The notes under the pieces: model-generated
Told to the model about the DNA's origin: nothing
Seen by the model: the letters and a program-made list of their open reading frames with translations, nothing else
Database searches by the model: none
Position numbers and translations under genes: made by a program
Origin: Trinickia terrae
GTDB lineage: Bacteria > Pseudomonadota > Gammaproteobacteria > Burkholderiales > Burkholderiaceae
Length of the DNA stretch: 58,840 nt
Direction: 5' to 3'
Assembly: GCF_005144415.1 (NCBI RefSeq)
Contig: NZ_SWJE01000026.1
Span: 1 to 58,840 of the forward strand
Shown here: positions 42,252 through 51,175 of the stretch, one piece after another
Layout: the number at the start of each line of letters is the position of its first letter
Position numbering within the stretch: position 1 is the stretch's first letter

Positions 42252-44012
42252 TCAAGCATCGGGCGGCACGCCGAACAGCTGCAGCGTCCCGCCCGTCACG
42301 GCGGAAAACACCGGTCCGGCCACGGTCCCGCCGTAGAAGCCGCGTCCCGAAGGTTCGTCGATCATCACCGCGACGATGATGCGCGGATCGCTCATCGGCG
42401 CCATGCCTACGAAGAGCGACCGGTACTTGTGCTTCGCGTACGACGCGCCGGCCTGCTTGCGCGCCGTCCCCGTCTTGCCGCCGACGCGGTAGCCCGCGAC
42501 CTGCGCGGCGCGCCCCGTGCCGCCCGTGCCGACCGCCATCTCCAGCATCGCGCGGATCTGAGCGGCAGTGGCGGGCTTCGTCACGCGGGTGCCCGGGCGC
42601 GACGGGCTGCCGTTGCCCGCTTGTGCGCCGGAGCCTGCATCGAGGCCGGCGGCCGCATCGCTATCGACGAGCAGCGTCGCCGGGTGCAACGTGCCGTCGC
42701 CCGCATACGCGGTGTAGATCTGCGCGATCTGCAGGAGCGAGGTCGAGAGGCCATAGCCGTACGCCATCGTCGCCTGCTCGATCGGCCGCCAGCGCTTGTA
42801 GGGCCGCAGCCGGCCCGAGGCGACGCCGGGGAACGTCAGGTCCGGCGCGCGCCCGAGCCCATACTCCTGGTACTTGGTCCAGATCGTCTCGGGCGGCAGC
42901 GAGAGCGCGAGCTTCGCGAGCGCGATGTTGCTCGACTTCTGGATCGCCTCGGCGACCGTGATCGTGCCGTGATTCGAGGTGTCGTGGATCACGCTCGGGC
43001 CGATCTTGTAGCTGCCGGGCCCGGTGTTGATCAGCGTCTGCGGCCCCACCTTGCCTTCGTCCATCGATAGCGCGACGACGAGCGGCTTGATCGTCGAGCC
43101 GGGCTCGAAGGTGTCGGTCAGCGCGCGGTTGCGCAGCTGCGTGCCCGTCAGGCGCGTGCGATCGTTCGGATCGAAGGTCGGGTAGTTCGCGAGCGCGAGA
43201 ATATCGCCGTTTTTCGCATCGAGCACGACGACGCTGCCCGCCTCCGCGTGATTCAGCGAGACCGCCGCCTTCAGTTGTGCGAACGCGAGCTGTTGCACGC
43301 GGCGGTCGATCGTGAGCCGCACCGTCGCGCCGTTCTGCGGCGGCACGAGCGGGCGCGTATCGGAGACGATGCGGCCGAGCCGGTCGCGGATCACTTCGCG
43401 CTGCCCGGGTGCGCCGACGAGGCGCGCGTCGGCCGCGAGCTCGACGCCTTCCTGACCTTTGTCCTCGATGTCGGTGAAGCCGACCACGTGCGCGGCCGAT
43501 TCCCCCTCCGGGTAGAAGCGCTTCGAATCGGCAAGCTGGGTGATACCCGCGAGATCGAGCGCGGCGATCTTGTTCGCGGTGTCGGCATCGATCTGACGCT
43601 TGAGCAGCACGAACGAGCGGCTCGGGTCCAGGCGCCGTTCCAGTTCCGCGACCGGCACATCGAGCAGCTTCGCGAGCGCCGGGTAGCAGCCTTTGTCGAC
43701 GAGCTTGGGCGTCGCCCATATCTCGTACGTGGCGAGGCTGACGGCAAGCAGCGCGCCGTGCCTGTCGACGATGCGCCCGCGCATCGCATCGAGCTCGATC
43801 GTGCGCTGATAGCGTTTCTGTCCTTGATTGGCGTAGAAGTCCTGATTGGCGATCTGGATCCAGAACGCGCGCGCGGCCAGTGCGGAAAAGCCGATGAACA
43901 CGAGCACGACGATGAAGGTCGAGCGCCAGGCCGGCAAGCGCGGCGCGAGCACTGCGTTCTTCGCCACCGGCGCGTAGAGGTCCTGCGACTGCGTTTTCTT
44001 CTTGAAGATCAT
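42252..44012 (-). CDS. class B penicillin-binding protein, FtsI (PBP3) paralogue
   Basis: The 586-residue protein has one N-terminal membrane helix (FIVVLVFIGFSALAARAFWIQI), the dimerisation domain (RGRIVDRHGALLAVS) and a transpeptidase domain. Active motifs are STIK (Ser ~306), SSN and KTG (GGKTGTARK), with the C-terminal FVGMAPMSDPRIIVAVMIDEP. It crosslinks septal or side-wall peptidoglycan. It lies alone, outside any division/cell-wall gene cluster, so it is probably a second copy besides the essential ftsI. Start ATG 44012. A ~35-residue low-complexity insert (SGAQAGNGSPSRPG) sits ahead of KTG. Confidence 0.9.
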   Translation of the reverse strand: MIFKKKTQSQDLYAPVAKNAVLAPRLPAWRSTFIVVLVFIGFSALAARAFWIQIANQDFYANQGQKRYQRTIELDAMRGRIVDRHGALLAVSLATYEIWATPKLVDKGCYPALAKLLDVPVAELERRLDPSRSFVLLKRQIDADTANKIAALDLAGITQLADSKRFYPEGESAAHVVGFTDIEDKGQEGVELAADARLVGAPGQREVIRDRLGRIVSDTRPLVPPQNGATVRLTIDRRVQQLAFAQLKAAVSLNHAEAGSVVVLDAKNGDILALANYPTFDPNDRTRLTGTQLRNRALTDTFEPGSTIKPLVVALSMDEGKVGPQTLINTGPGSYKIGPSVIHDTSNHGTITVAEAIQKSSNIALAKLALSLPPETIWTKYQEYGLGRAPDLTFPGVASGRLRPYKRWRPIEQATMAYGYGLSTSLLQIAQIYTAYAGDGTLHPATLLVDSDAAAGLDAGSGAQAGNGSPSRPGTRVTKPATAAQIRAMLEMAVGTGGTGRAAQVAGYRVGGKTGTARKQAGASYAKHKYRSLFVGMAPMSDPRIIVAVMIDEPSGRGFYGGTVAGPVFSAVTGGTLQLFGVPPDA

Positions 44013-44201
44013 GGTCCGAGTACGGGGTGCAAACGCGTGAGGCTGAGTGAAGCCAGTGATTGTAATGAAAACGTAATATGAATGCGAAACGCGGAACAGG
44101 GGTTTCCGACGCGACATCCAATGCCATGAAACCGGCCGCAACGTCGAAAAATACGGCGCCGCGGGCGCGGAGCCGGACGCGCGGCCGACAGGAGACCTCT
44201 C

Positions 44202-44735
44202 ATGAAGCTGATCAGCATTGCCTGGCTCGGGACCTTGGCCTTTTTCGCCGGCGCGGCGCAGGCGCAAAGCGCCGGCCCCACCGATCCGCAGATCGCGGCC
44301 ATCGTGGTGACCGCCAACCAGGTCGACATCGACGCGGGCAAGCTCGCGGAATCGAAAACCCAGTCGAAGGACGTCAAGGCCTTCGCGCAACGCATGATCA
44401 CGGACCACACGGGCGTCAACCAGGCGGCCGTCGACCTCGTGCACAAGCTCGGCGTGACGCCGGAAGACAACGCGACGGCGCAGAGCCTCAAGACTGGCGG
44501 CGACGCGAACCTCGCCAACCTGAAGACCCTGAGCGGCTTGCAATTCGATCGCGCCTACATCGATCACGAAGTCGCCTATCACGAGAGCGTGATCGACGCG
44601 CTCGACAAGACGTTGATACCGAGCGCCAAGAACGCAGAGCTGAAGGCGCTGCTCGTGAAAGTGCGGCCGGCGTTCATCGCGCATCTCGACCACGCCAAGC
44701 ATCTGCAGCAAGCGCTGGGGAAGAGCGGTGCGTGA
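44202..44735 (+). CDS. DUF4142 exported protein
   Basis: The 177-residue protein has a signal peptide (MKLISIAWLGTLAFFAGAAQAQS) and a four-helix DUF4142 (ferritin-like) domain. Signature segments are NQVDIDAGKLAESKTQSKDVKAFAQRMITDHTGVN and YIDHEVAYHESVIDALD. Periplasmic; proposed links are stress protection, but the function is not established. GGAG precedes ATG 44202. Its stop overlaps the cupredoxin start by eight bases, making it the first gene of a four-gene operon with an ECF sigma factor. Confidence 0.88.
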   Translation: MKLISIAWLGTLAFFAGAAQAQSAGPTDPQIAAIVVTANQVDIDAGKLAESKTQSKDVKAFAQRMITDHTGVNQAAVDLVHKLGVTPEDNATAQSLKTGGDANLANLKTLSGLQFDRAYIDHEVAYHESVIDALDKTLIPSAKNAELKALLVKVRPAFIAHLDHAKHLQQALGKSGA

Positions 44736-45084
44736 GCGCCGGGGCGCTTCGGGCGCGAGAGCGCGGGTCGGGCTGGCCGTTGCGATTGCCGTTTTGCTCG
44801 CAACGGCGGCGCCTCTTCATGCCGATGCCGCACCCGCGACGTTCGTCGTCACGATCGAGCAGATGCGCTTCGATCCGCCCGTGCTGACGGTGCGGCGCGG
44901 CGATCGCGTGGTGTGGGTCAACAAGGACCTGTTTCCGCACACGGCGAGCGCGGCCTCGAAAGCGTTCGACTCACGCAGCATCGCGCCGAATGCGACCTGG
45001 AGCTACGTCGCTCGCATGCCCGGGAGCTTTCCCTATGGGTGCGACTTCCACCCGACGATGCGTGGCACACTGATCGTCAGGTGA
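44728..45084 (+). CDS. periplasmic cupredoxin (plastocyanin/amicyanin-like)
   Basis: The 118-residue protein has a signal peptide and a blue-copper fold: VVTIEQMRFDPPVLTVRRGDRVVWVNKDLFPHTAS with the first His ligand. The C-terminal GSFPYGCDFHPTMRGTLIV supplies Cys, His and Met. All four type-1 copper ligands are present, so an electron carrier or copper-binding role is likely. GTG 44728 overlaps the DUF4142 gene. It lies directly before an ECF sigma factor gene, suggesting shared control. Confidence 0.88.
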   Translation: MRERRGASGARARVGLAVAIAVLLATAAPLHADAAPATFVVTIEQMRFDPPVLTVRRGDRVVWVNKDLFPHTASAASKAFDSRSIAPNATWSYVARMPGSFPYGCDFHPTMRGTLIVR

Positions 45085-45104
45085 CGCAAAGAGACGAGGA
45101 CCTC

Positions 45105-45806
45105 ATGGACCGTGCTCGCACTGCCTTGCAGTCCGCCGCCGACGACGACCTGTCGATCGCGCGCCGCATCGCCGCCGGCGACCGCGCCGCGTTCGAGCTG
45201 ATGATGCGCCGCCACAACCGGCGCTTGTACCGTCTGGCGCGCGCCGCTTTGCGCAACGACGCCGAGGCGGAGGACGCGCTGCAGGACGCCTACGTATCGG
45301 CCTACCGCTCGATCGGCCGGTTTCGCGGCGACGCCGCGCTCTTCACCTGGCTTGCGCGGCTCGTGCTCAACGAATGCTTTGGCCGTCTGCGCCGTGAGAA
45401 CCGCCGCCAGAACGTCTTTCCGATCGTGGAGCTGCCTTCGTCCGCGGATATCGAAGCCATGAGCGCGAATGAATCCGATTCTCCAGACAACGCCGCCGCG
45501 CGCGCCGAAGTGCGAGCGCTCGTCGAGCGCAAGCTCGACGCGCTGCCCGAGGCGTTTCGCGTGGTCTTCATGCTGCGTTCGGTCGAGGAAATGAGCGTCG
45601 AGGAGACTGCGCAGTGTCTCGCGATTCCCGAGGCGACCGTGCGCAGCCGGCACTTTCGCGCGAAGAGCATGCTGCGCGAATCGCTCGCGCGCGAGATCGA
45701 CCTGGCCGAGCGCGATCTGTTCGAGTTTGGCGGCAGGCAGTGCGACGGGGTGGTCGCGAAAGTCTTGCATCGGCTCGGCGCAGCGGAAGGGGAGTGGACG
45801 CGATGA
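45105..45806 (+). CDS. ECF-type RNA polymerase sigma factor
   Basis: The 233-residue protein has sigma region 2 (FELMMRRHNRRLYRLARAALRNDAEAEDALQDAYVSAYRSIGRFRGDAALFTWLARLVLNE) and region 4 (LDALPEAFRVVFMLRSVEEMSVEETAQCLAIPEATVRSRHFRAKSMLRE). A C-terminal extension of ~40 residues (LFEFGGRQCDGVVAKVLHRLG) goes beyond the usual end and carries a Cys. ATG 45105 is 20 bases after the cupredoxin stop. No anti-sigma gene is visible; the coupled gene downstream encodes a secreted lectin-like protein. Control may rely on the C-terminal extension or an unlinked factor. Confidence 0.9.
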   Translation: MDRARTALQSAADDDLSIARRIAAGDRAAFELMMRRHNRRLYRLARAALRNDAEAEDALQDAYVSAYRSIGRFRGDAALFTWLARLVLNECFGRLRRENRRQNVFPIVELPSSADIEAMSANESDSPDNAAARAEVRALVERKLDALPEAFRVVFMLRSVEEMSVEETAQCLAIPEATVRSRHFRAKSMLRESLAREIDLAERDLFEFGGRQCDGVVAKVLHRLGAAEGEWTR

Positions 45807-46201
45807 GCGCGAATTCGCTTCGTGTGTACGGCAACGCCGTTTTCAGGGTTGGCGTGCTGTGCAGCGCGTTCGTAATGTTGGGCGCGGACGTCTTCGTGAG
45901 CGCATGGGGTGCCGAGGCGCGTGAAATCCGAATCGTGTCGGGCACTTATGGCGGAAATTGCGGCGCGCCGCAAAGCAATGCGACGCGCGATCTCGCGCGT
46001 CGATGCGATGGGCGGATGACGTGCCGCTATGTCGTCGACCAGCCGCCTGCCGTTCCGCTGCAGGCTGCATGCAAGGCCGATTTTCAGGCGGCGTGGAAGT
46101 GTAATCACACCGAACGCCATGTCGCGGCGCTGAGCCCCGAAGCCACGCCGGGCAGCACGCTCGTGTTGAGTTGCGTGAGGCCGACGGGCGCGGGCAAATA
46201 G
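45803..46201 (+). CDS. exported SUEL-lectin-like protein
   Basis: The 132-residue protein starts at ATG 45803, overlapping the sigma-factor stop (ATGA). A signal peptide ends near SAWGAEA. The mature domain has a lectin-like Cys pattern: IRIVSGTYGGNCG, CDGRMTCRYVV, CKADF, WKC and TLVLSC. This recalls rhamnose/galactose-binding SUEL domains, in which Cys pairs frame the YG and C-x-G-x-x-x-C turns. It may sense or bind a carbohydrate in the periplasm. Position suggests function with the ECF sigma factor, but it has no anti-sigma domain. Confidence 0.55.
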   Translation: MSANSLRVYGNAVFRVGVLCSAFVMLGADVFVSAWGAEAREIRIVSGTYGGNCGAPQSNATRDLARRCDGRMTCRYVVDQPPAVPLQAACKADFQAAWKCNHTERHVAALSPEATPGSTLVLSCVRPTGAGK

Positions 46202-46532
46202 CGAGGGCGCGGCAATCTGGCCTAGATCATCGCCGCGCAACCTTGCTCATCAACGGGTTCAGACTTCCTCCTCCTGAGGCCTTGGCAAAAATTAAGCGAA
46301 TCCTTACCGAAGAATCAGTGCGGCCCGACTCTGCCTTATTGGGGCAGTACCGATATAAAGACTTTCGCCTAGCCTTCTGATCCTGACCGTTCAGACAGCT
46401 TCCGATGTAAGCGCTTTCACCCGCGGACTTCGATTTCGCGGCCTGGGGTCGAACCGGCACCCAGGCTCGCACGGCAACCAGCGGCACCCGCATACGGACG
46501 GGCCCACCCACTTCGAAGAATCCAGGACGGAC
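46202..46532. promoter_or_regulatory. 331-base leader region before cheW
   Basis: No convincing gene; a 69-residue ORF (46171-46380) crosses the end of the previous gene and looks accidental. A small hairpin (CTGCC/GGCAG near 46330) lies in it. A flagellar sigma-28 promoter was sought; only partial matches (CCGATAT at 46349) were seen. Confidence 0.4.
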
Positions 46533-47057
46533 ATGAACCAGACACGGCAGTTGCCGAACGGTTTGCATCAGACGCCGGCATCGGCCCAACACGCCGCGAG
46601 GGAATACCTCGCGTTCGTGCTCGGCGCGGAGCACTACGCCATCGACATTCTTTGCGTGCAGGAAATTCGCGGCTACAGCCACGTGACGCATATCGCCAAC
46701 GCGCCGGCGCACATCAAAGGCATCCTCAACCTGCGCGGCGTGATCGTGCCGATCCTCGACCTGCGCATCCGCTTCGGCAACGCCAGCCCGACCTACAACG
46801 ACCAGACCATCGTCATCGTGCTGAACGTGCTGAACCGCGTCGTCGGCGTGGTCGTCGATGCGGTCTCCGACGTGGTGAAGATCGCCGCGCAAGACATCAT
46901 GCCGCCACCGCAGCTGGGCACAGCAGCGTTGACGGCGCACATCGTCGGCGTCGCCTCGCGCGACGAACGCATGCTGATCGTGCTGGACATCCAGGGCGTG
47001 CTTGCGGACGACGATTCCCATCGGCTCGATCTCGCAGCGATGGTGCGCGAGAGCTGA
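46533..47057 (+). CDS. cheW: chemotaxis coupling protein CheW
   Basis: The 174-residue protein is a CheW domain: YLAFVLGAEHYAIDILCVQEIRGYSHVTHIANAPAHIKGILNLRGVIVPILDLRIRFG with the NLRG-x-x-x-PI-DLR core. It links chemoreceptors to CheA in the cytoplasm. It has an N-terminal ~25-residue extension. It sits 78 bases before an MCP gene on the same strand. No cheA, cheR or cheB lies in the window, so this is an accessory CheW-receptor pair. Confidence 0.93.
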   Translation: MNQTRQLPNGLHQTPASAQHAAREYLAFVLGAEHYAIDILCVQEIRGYSHVTHIANAPAHIKGILNLRGVIVPILDLRIRFGNASPTYNDQTIVIVLNVLNRVVGVVVDAVSDVVKIAAQDIMPPPQLGTAALTAHIVGVASRDERMLIVLDIQGVLADDDSHRLDLAAMVRES

Positions 47058-47135
47058 GCCGAACCGAACCGGGACGCTCGACCCAGGAAGCTTCCCAAGA
47101 CGACAACACACCCTACGACCCATGGAGTTCAATCA

Positions 47136-48857
47136 GTGCAACTGACTGTTCGCAACAAACTTTTGGCCGTCATCGTGATGGCCGTGCTCGGCATGATAGG
47201 CCTGAGCCTTTTCCTCCTCGTCCAGCTCGACCAGTCCAACGACCGTTCGGCCGCGCTGTTTCAGCAGGACTTTCATAACGGGGCGACCATCGGCGAGATC
47301 GACGGTCTGCTGACCCGCTCGGACATCAACATCCTGCGCATGATCGCCATCGGCGATCCGGCGTCGATCGCCAACTGGAAGCGCGAGAACGAAGAACGCT
47401 TTGCCGCCGTGGACAAGGACCTGAACGCGCTCGCGGCGAGCAGCGACAGCGCGCAGGCGGCCACCGTCGCGAACCTGCAGAGTGCCTACCACCGCATGCA
47501 GGCCGGCATGAAGCATCAGGTCGAAAAGATCGAGGCCGGCGACATCAAGGGCGGGGCCGAAGTCAACCGGCTCGAAGTGAAGGACAACGCCAACCAGGTC
47601 TTCGGCATCCTGTCGGACATGAAGCGCAACGTGCAGGCCACGGCCCAGACGCGAGTGAACGCCAACGACGACGCCGCAGTCCGCACGCGCTATCTGTCGA
47701 TCGCGGCCCTCGCCGTCGTGGCCCTCGGCGCGCTCGCGCTCGGGCTGTACGTGGTGCGCGCGGTCACGGCCGCGCTGCACGACGCGCTGCGCGTCGCGAA
47801 TCACATCGCGGACGGCAAGCTCGGCAACGACGTTGCGAGCTCCGTGCGCGACGAAACCGGGCTGCTGCTCGACGCGCTCCGCAAAATGGACCGCCAGCTC
47901 TGCGACACCGTCGGCGCGATCAAGGCAACCACCGAATCGGTGACGGTCGCGTCGCAGGAAATCTCGAGCGGCAACACCGATCTGTCCGCGCGCACTGAGC
48001 AGCAGGCAAGCTCGCTCGAAGAGACGGCGGCCAGCATGACGCAGTTGACCGAGACCGTGAAGCAGAACGCCGACAACGCGCGGCAGGCCAATGCGCTGGC
48101 CACGCGCGCGACCGATCTGGCCGACACGGGCAACGACGCCGTGCAGGGCATGGTCGGCACGATCGAGAAGATCAGCGGCAGTTCGAGCAAGATTTCGGAA
48201 ATCACGGGCGTGATCGAGGGCATCGCGTTCCAGACCAACATTCTGGCGCTCAACGCGGCGGTGGAAGCCGCGCGCGCCGGCGAGCAGGGACGCGGCTTCG
48301 CCGTCGTCGCGAGCGAGGTGCGCAGCCTGGCGCAGCGCAGCGCCGCCGCGGCGAAGGAGATCAAGGAGCTGATCGGCTCGTCGGTCGCGATGATCGAGGA
48401 CGGTGCGAAGCAGGCCGGCGACGTCGGCACGACGATGGGGCAGGTCAAGCAGGCGATCAAGCAGGTCTCGGACATCGTCGGCGAAATCGCCGCGGCCTCC
48501 GAAGAGCAGAGCCGCGGCATCGAGCAGGTCAACCAGGCTGTCACGCAGATGGATGAAGTCACGCAGCAGAATGCGGCGCTCGTCGAAGAGGCCGCCGCGG
48601 CCGCGCAGTCGCTCGAAGAGCAGGCGGGCAGCCTGAAGGATGCCGTGTCGGTGTTCAAGCTCGCCGGCGCCGTGGCCGCCACGCCGCTTGCCGTGTCGCG
48701 AGCGGTGGTGCCGCAGAGCCGGCCGCGCATCGTCGCGCGCACGGCACCGCAGCCTCGCAAGCAGACAAAGGCGAGCGCGCTGCCGTCCGGCGTCGCGGCA
48801 GGCGCGGTTGTCGCTGCGCCCGCGGACAGCGCAGAAGAAGTGTGGGAGACATTCTGA
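47136..48857 (+). CDS. methyl-accepting chemotaxis protein with C-terminal pentapeptide tether
   Basis: The 573-residue receptor starts at GTG 47136 (GGAG upstream). Order: TM1 ([24 protein letters not shown]), a ~155-residue periplasmic four-helix sensor (4HB_MCP-like), TM2 (~190-210), HAMP and a signalling domain with the invariant tip ([44 protein letters not shown]). A ~60-residue linker ends in VWETF, like the xWETF pentapeptide that tethers CheR and CheB. The ligand is unknown. It forms a unit with cheW. Confidence 0.93.
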   Translation: MQLTVRNKLLAVIVMAVLGMIGLSLFLLVQLDQSNDRSAALFQQDFHNGATIGEIDGLLTRSDINILRMIAIGDPASIANWKRENEERFAAVDKDLNALAASSDSAQAATVANLQSAYHRMQAGMKHQVEKIEAGDIKGGAEVNRLEVKDNANQVFGILSDMKRNVQATAQTRVNANDDAAVRTRYLSIAALAVVALGALALGLYVVRAVTAALHDALRVANHIADGKLGNDVASSVRDETGLLLDALRKMDRQLCDTVGAIKATTESVTVASQEISSGNTDLSARTEQQASSLEETAASMTQLTETVKQNADNARQANALATRATDLADTGNDAVQGMVGTIEKISGSSSKISEITGVIEGIAFQTNILALNAAVEAARAGEQGRGFAVVASEVRSLAQRSAAAAKEIKELIGSSVAMIEDGAKQAGDVGTTMGQVKQAIKQVSDIVGEIAAASEEQSRGIEQVNQAVTQMDEVTQQNAALVEEAAAAAQSLEEQAGSLKDAVSVFKLAGAVAATPLAVSRAVVPQSRPRIVARTAPQPRKQTKASALPSGVAAGAVVAAPADSAEEVWETF

Positions 48858-49004
48858 CGGCAGCGAGGGCGATCGGGGACGAGGCCCGTACGGACGCGCC
48901 CGATCGCCGCCGCAGAACCATGGAGGAGGCGCCGTGACCGGCGCAGCGAAGCGGGGCCGGCCGCGGCGTAGGATGATCGATGTGAGCGTGAGTGAAGAAC
49001 GATG

Positions 49005-49304
49005 ATGGATGAGAAACGGATGGAAGCACTGAGGCAGGCCTCGGCGAAGAACGTCGAGCGTGTCGCGCGAATCGGAGCGCAGGTCGTGGTCATGAGCAAG
49101 CTGCTCGATGCGATGCTGCCGCAACTCACGCTGGTGCAGTGCGTCGAGGTCGAGCGGGCGTTCCGCGACGGCATCGAAGACGCCATGGCGTGCGTGGACG
49201 ACATCGCGATGCCGGGGCCGTATCACTCGACGCTGCTGGAATTGACGAACTTGTATCTTGCGGTATTGAACATCGACCGTCAGGCGCGCAGCGCAAGCCA
49301 TTGA
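49005..49304 (+). CDS. small protein of unknown function downstream of the chemoreceptor
   Basis: The 99-residue acidic, helical protein starts at ATG 49005 (49002 possible). Predicted helices cover MDEKRMEALRQASAKNVERVARIG and LDAMLPQLTLVQCVEVERAFRDGIEDAM. No signal peptide or known motif. It lies between the MCP and another small gene on the same strand, 147 bases after the MCP; perhaps a chemotaxis accessory, but that is only positional. Confidence 0.5.
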   Translation: MDEKRMEALRQASAKNVERVARIGAQVVVMSKLLDAMLPQLTLVQCVEVERAFRDGIEDAMACVDDIAMPGPYHSTLLELTNLYLAVLNIDRQARSASH

Positions 49305-49320
49305 TTTTCGCGGGAGCAGT

Positions 49321-49536
49321 ATGGAGCGCCGTTTCATGTCTCGCCGGGGAGCCGTCGCCTATCTCGTTGCGACCTTGGACCAGTTCGTTTTTCAGCACAA
49401 GGAAGCCGCGACGGACGGCGAGCGCAGAGAGCTTCAGCAGCGCATCGATTCGCTCAAGCAGTTGACGCTGGACGTTCGCGCGGGACGCATCGACGCCTTC
49501 GCGGCGCCGGGCGTGGTCATCGTCATCAAGGACTGA
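49321..49536 (+). CDS. small protein of unknown function
   Basis: The 71-residue protein starts at ATG 49321 with GGGAG upstream and begins 16 bases after the preceding small gene, so the two are probably co-transcribed. A hydrophobic-aromatic helix (AVAYLVATLDQFVFQHKEA) is followed by a charged helix (RRELQQRIDSLKQL) and a short AGRIDAF/VVIVIKD end. Unknown function. Confidence 0.5.
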   Translation: MERRFMSRRGAVAYLVATLDQFVFQHKEAATDGERRELQQRIDSLKQLTLDVRAGRIDAFAAPGVVIVIKD

Positions 49537-49629
49537 CGGCTTCGCGCCATCGTCATTGGCATCGCCAAGGAGTGTGCCGCTTGCCTCGCTATTTCGAGCG
49601 CCCCGGCGGCGCGCCGGGCGCATGATCGC

Positions 49630-50616
49630 TCAGCGCGTCGTCAACACCGCCGCGCCCGCGAGCCTTCCGCTGCGCAGGTCGTCCAAGGCGCGGTTCGCGT
49701 CGGCGAGCGGGTAGGGCGTCGTCTTGATCTGCAAGGGTGTTTGTGCCGCGATTTGCATGAACGCATGACCGTCCGCGCGCGTGAGGTTGGCGACCGACGC
49801 GACGCGGCGCTCGCCCCACAACAGCGCGTAAGGAAACGACGGCACGTCGCTCATGTGAATGCCGCCGCACACGACGATGCCGCCCTTGGCCACCGCGCGC
49901 AGCGCGGCCGGTATCAGCGAGCCGGCAGGCGCGAAGATCAGCGCGGCATCGAGCGCCGCCGGCGCGGTCTCGTCGCTGCCGCCGGCCCAGGTCACGCCCA
50001 GCTCGAGCGCGAACTGCTGCGAAGCCGTCGCGCCGGGGCGCGTGAATGCGTAGACCTCGCGGCCCTGGTGACGCGCGACCTGCGCGACGATGTGCGCGGC
50101 CGCGCCGAAACCGTAGATGCCGATGCGCCGGGCGTCGCCCGCCATTGCGAGCGTGCGGTAGCCGATGAGGCCCGCGCACAGGAGCGGCGCGGCGTCGAGA
50201 TCCGGATAGCGCGCGGGCAAACGGAAGCAGTAGCGGCTGTCGGCGACGGTGCGCTCGGCGTAGCCGCCGTCGAGCGTGTAGCCGGTGAAGCCGGGCGTCT
50301 CGCAAAGGTTCTCCCTGCCGCTTGCGCAGTAGCGGCAATGGCCGCAGGTCTGGCCGGTCCACGGCACGCCGACCCTCTCGCCGATCGCAAACCCGGTGAC
50401 GTCGCGCCCGAGCGCGGCCACGGTGCCGACGATTTCGTGTCCCGGGATCAGCGGCCGTTTCGGATGCGCGAGCTCGCCGTCGATCACGTGCAGGTCGGTG
50501 CGGCAGACGCCGCACGCATGAATGTCGATCAGCAACTGATCGGCGGCCGGTTGCGGATCGGGCACCTCGCGTTCCTGCAAAACCGGCGTGCTTCCGTCGA
50601 AAACCATCGCTCGCAT
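49630..50616 (-). CDS. zinc-dependent alcohol dehydrogenase
   Basis: The 328-residue protein is a zinc-type medium-chain dehydrogenase: catalytic zinc site ACGVCRTDLHVIDGEL and PGHEIVG, structural zinc cluster CGHCRYCASGRENLC (four Cys), and Rossmann region IGIYGFGAAAHIVAQVA where the usual GxGxxG reads GFGAAAH. It oxidises alcohols with NAD(P). The pattern matches the AdhP-like group in which the fingerprint's last Gly is replaced. ATG 50616; single gene, leftwards. Confidence 0.9.
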   Translation of the reverse strand: MRAMVFDGSTPVLQEREVPDPQPAADQLLIDIHACGVCRTDLHVIDGELAHPKRPLIPGHEIVGTVAALGRDVTGFAIGERVGVPWTGQTCGHCRYCASGRENLCETPGFTGYTLDGGYAERTVADSRYCFRLPARYPDLDAAPLLCAGLIGYRTLAMAGDARRIGIYGFGAAAHIVAQVARHQGREVYAFTRPGATASQQFALELGVTWAGGSDETAPAALDAALIFAPAGSLIPAALRAVAKGGIVVCGGIHMSDVPSFPYALLWGERRVASVANLTRADGHAFMQIAAQTPLQIKTTPYPLADANRALDDLRSGRLAGAAVLTTR

Positions 50617-50793
50617 GGACCTCTCCTCCGGCGTGGCGAGCCGGGTTCGAAATATGCCGGCCGTCTGGCGTCTTCAGCAGGCGGCTAACGGAAAACGGGA
50701 GAAGCGGCGCCGGCATGCGTATTGCGCCGGCGGCCGTTGCCTTTCGATTCAGGGAAGTGCGCCGCCGACTCTTTTGCAAAAGGGGGCATCGAG

Positions 50794-51105
50794 ATGCCCA
50801 TTTCCCGTCGTCGTTTCATGATAGTCGCTGCATCCGCCGCCTCGGCGGTCTTCCTTCCCGGCGAGGCGCGCTCGGATGCGCCGCTGCTTTCGGAGCGCGA
50901 TCCGACCGCGCAGGCGCTCGGCTACAAGGCCGATGCCGCGCAGGTCGGCAAGACCCGGTTTCCGAAATACGTGCAGGGACAGACCTGCGTCAGTTGCCAG
51001 CTCCATCAAGGCAAGCCCGGCGCCGCGACTGGTCCGTGCGTGACCTATGGCGGCAAGCCGGTCTATGCGAAGGGATGGTGCAACGCGTATGTGAAGAAAG
51101 CGTAG
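50794..51105 (+). CDS. high-potential iron-sulfur protein (HiPIP) with Tat signal
   Basis: The 103-residue protein begins at ATG 50794 with a twin-arginine signal (PISRRRFMIVAASAASAVFLPGEARS). Four Cys bind a [4Fe-4S] cluster: GQTCVSCQLHQGKPG, GPCVTYGG and GWCNAYV, the HiPIP spacing (C-x2-C-x16-C-x13-C roughly). HiPIPs carry electrons in the periplasm. Start 50794 is preferred over the upstream GTG-like extension at 50722 because the Tat motif follows at once. Confidence 0.93.
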   Translation: MPISRRRFMIVAASAASAVFLPGEARSDAPLLSERDPTAQALGYKADAAQVGKTRFPKYVQGQTCVSCQLHQGKPGAATGPCVTYGGKPVYAKGWCNAYVKKA

Positions 51106-51175
51106 GAGGAGGGGGGCGTGCGGCGCTCGCTGGGAAGCCGCACGGTCCGTTCAGACTTGAGGCGGGATTTGACGA

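Noticed and set aside
46171-46380. 69-residue ORF after the lectin-like gene
   Set aside because: It overlaps the preceding gene end, has no ribosome binding site and no recognisable content.
46340-46380. Flagellar sigma-28 promoter before cheW
   Set aside because: Only a CCGATAT -10-like word is present; no TAAA element at the right distance.
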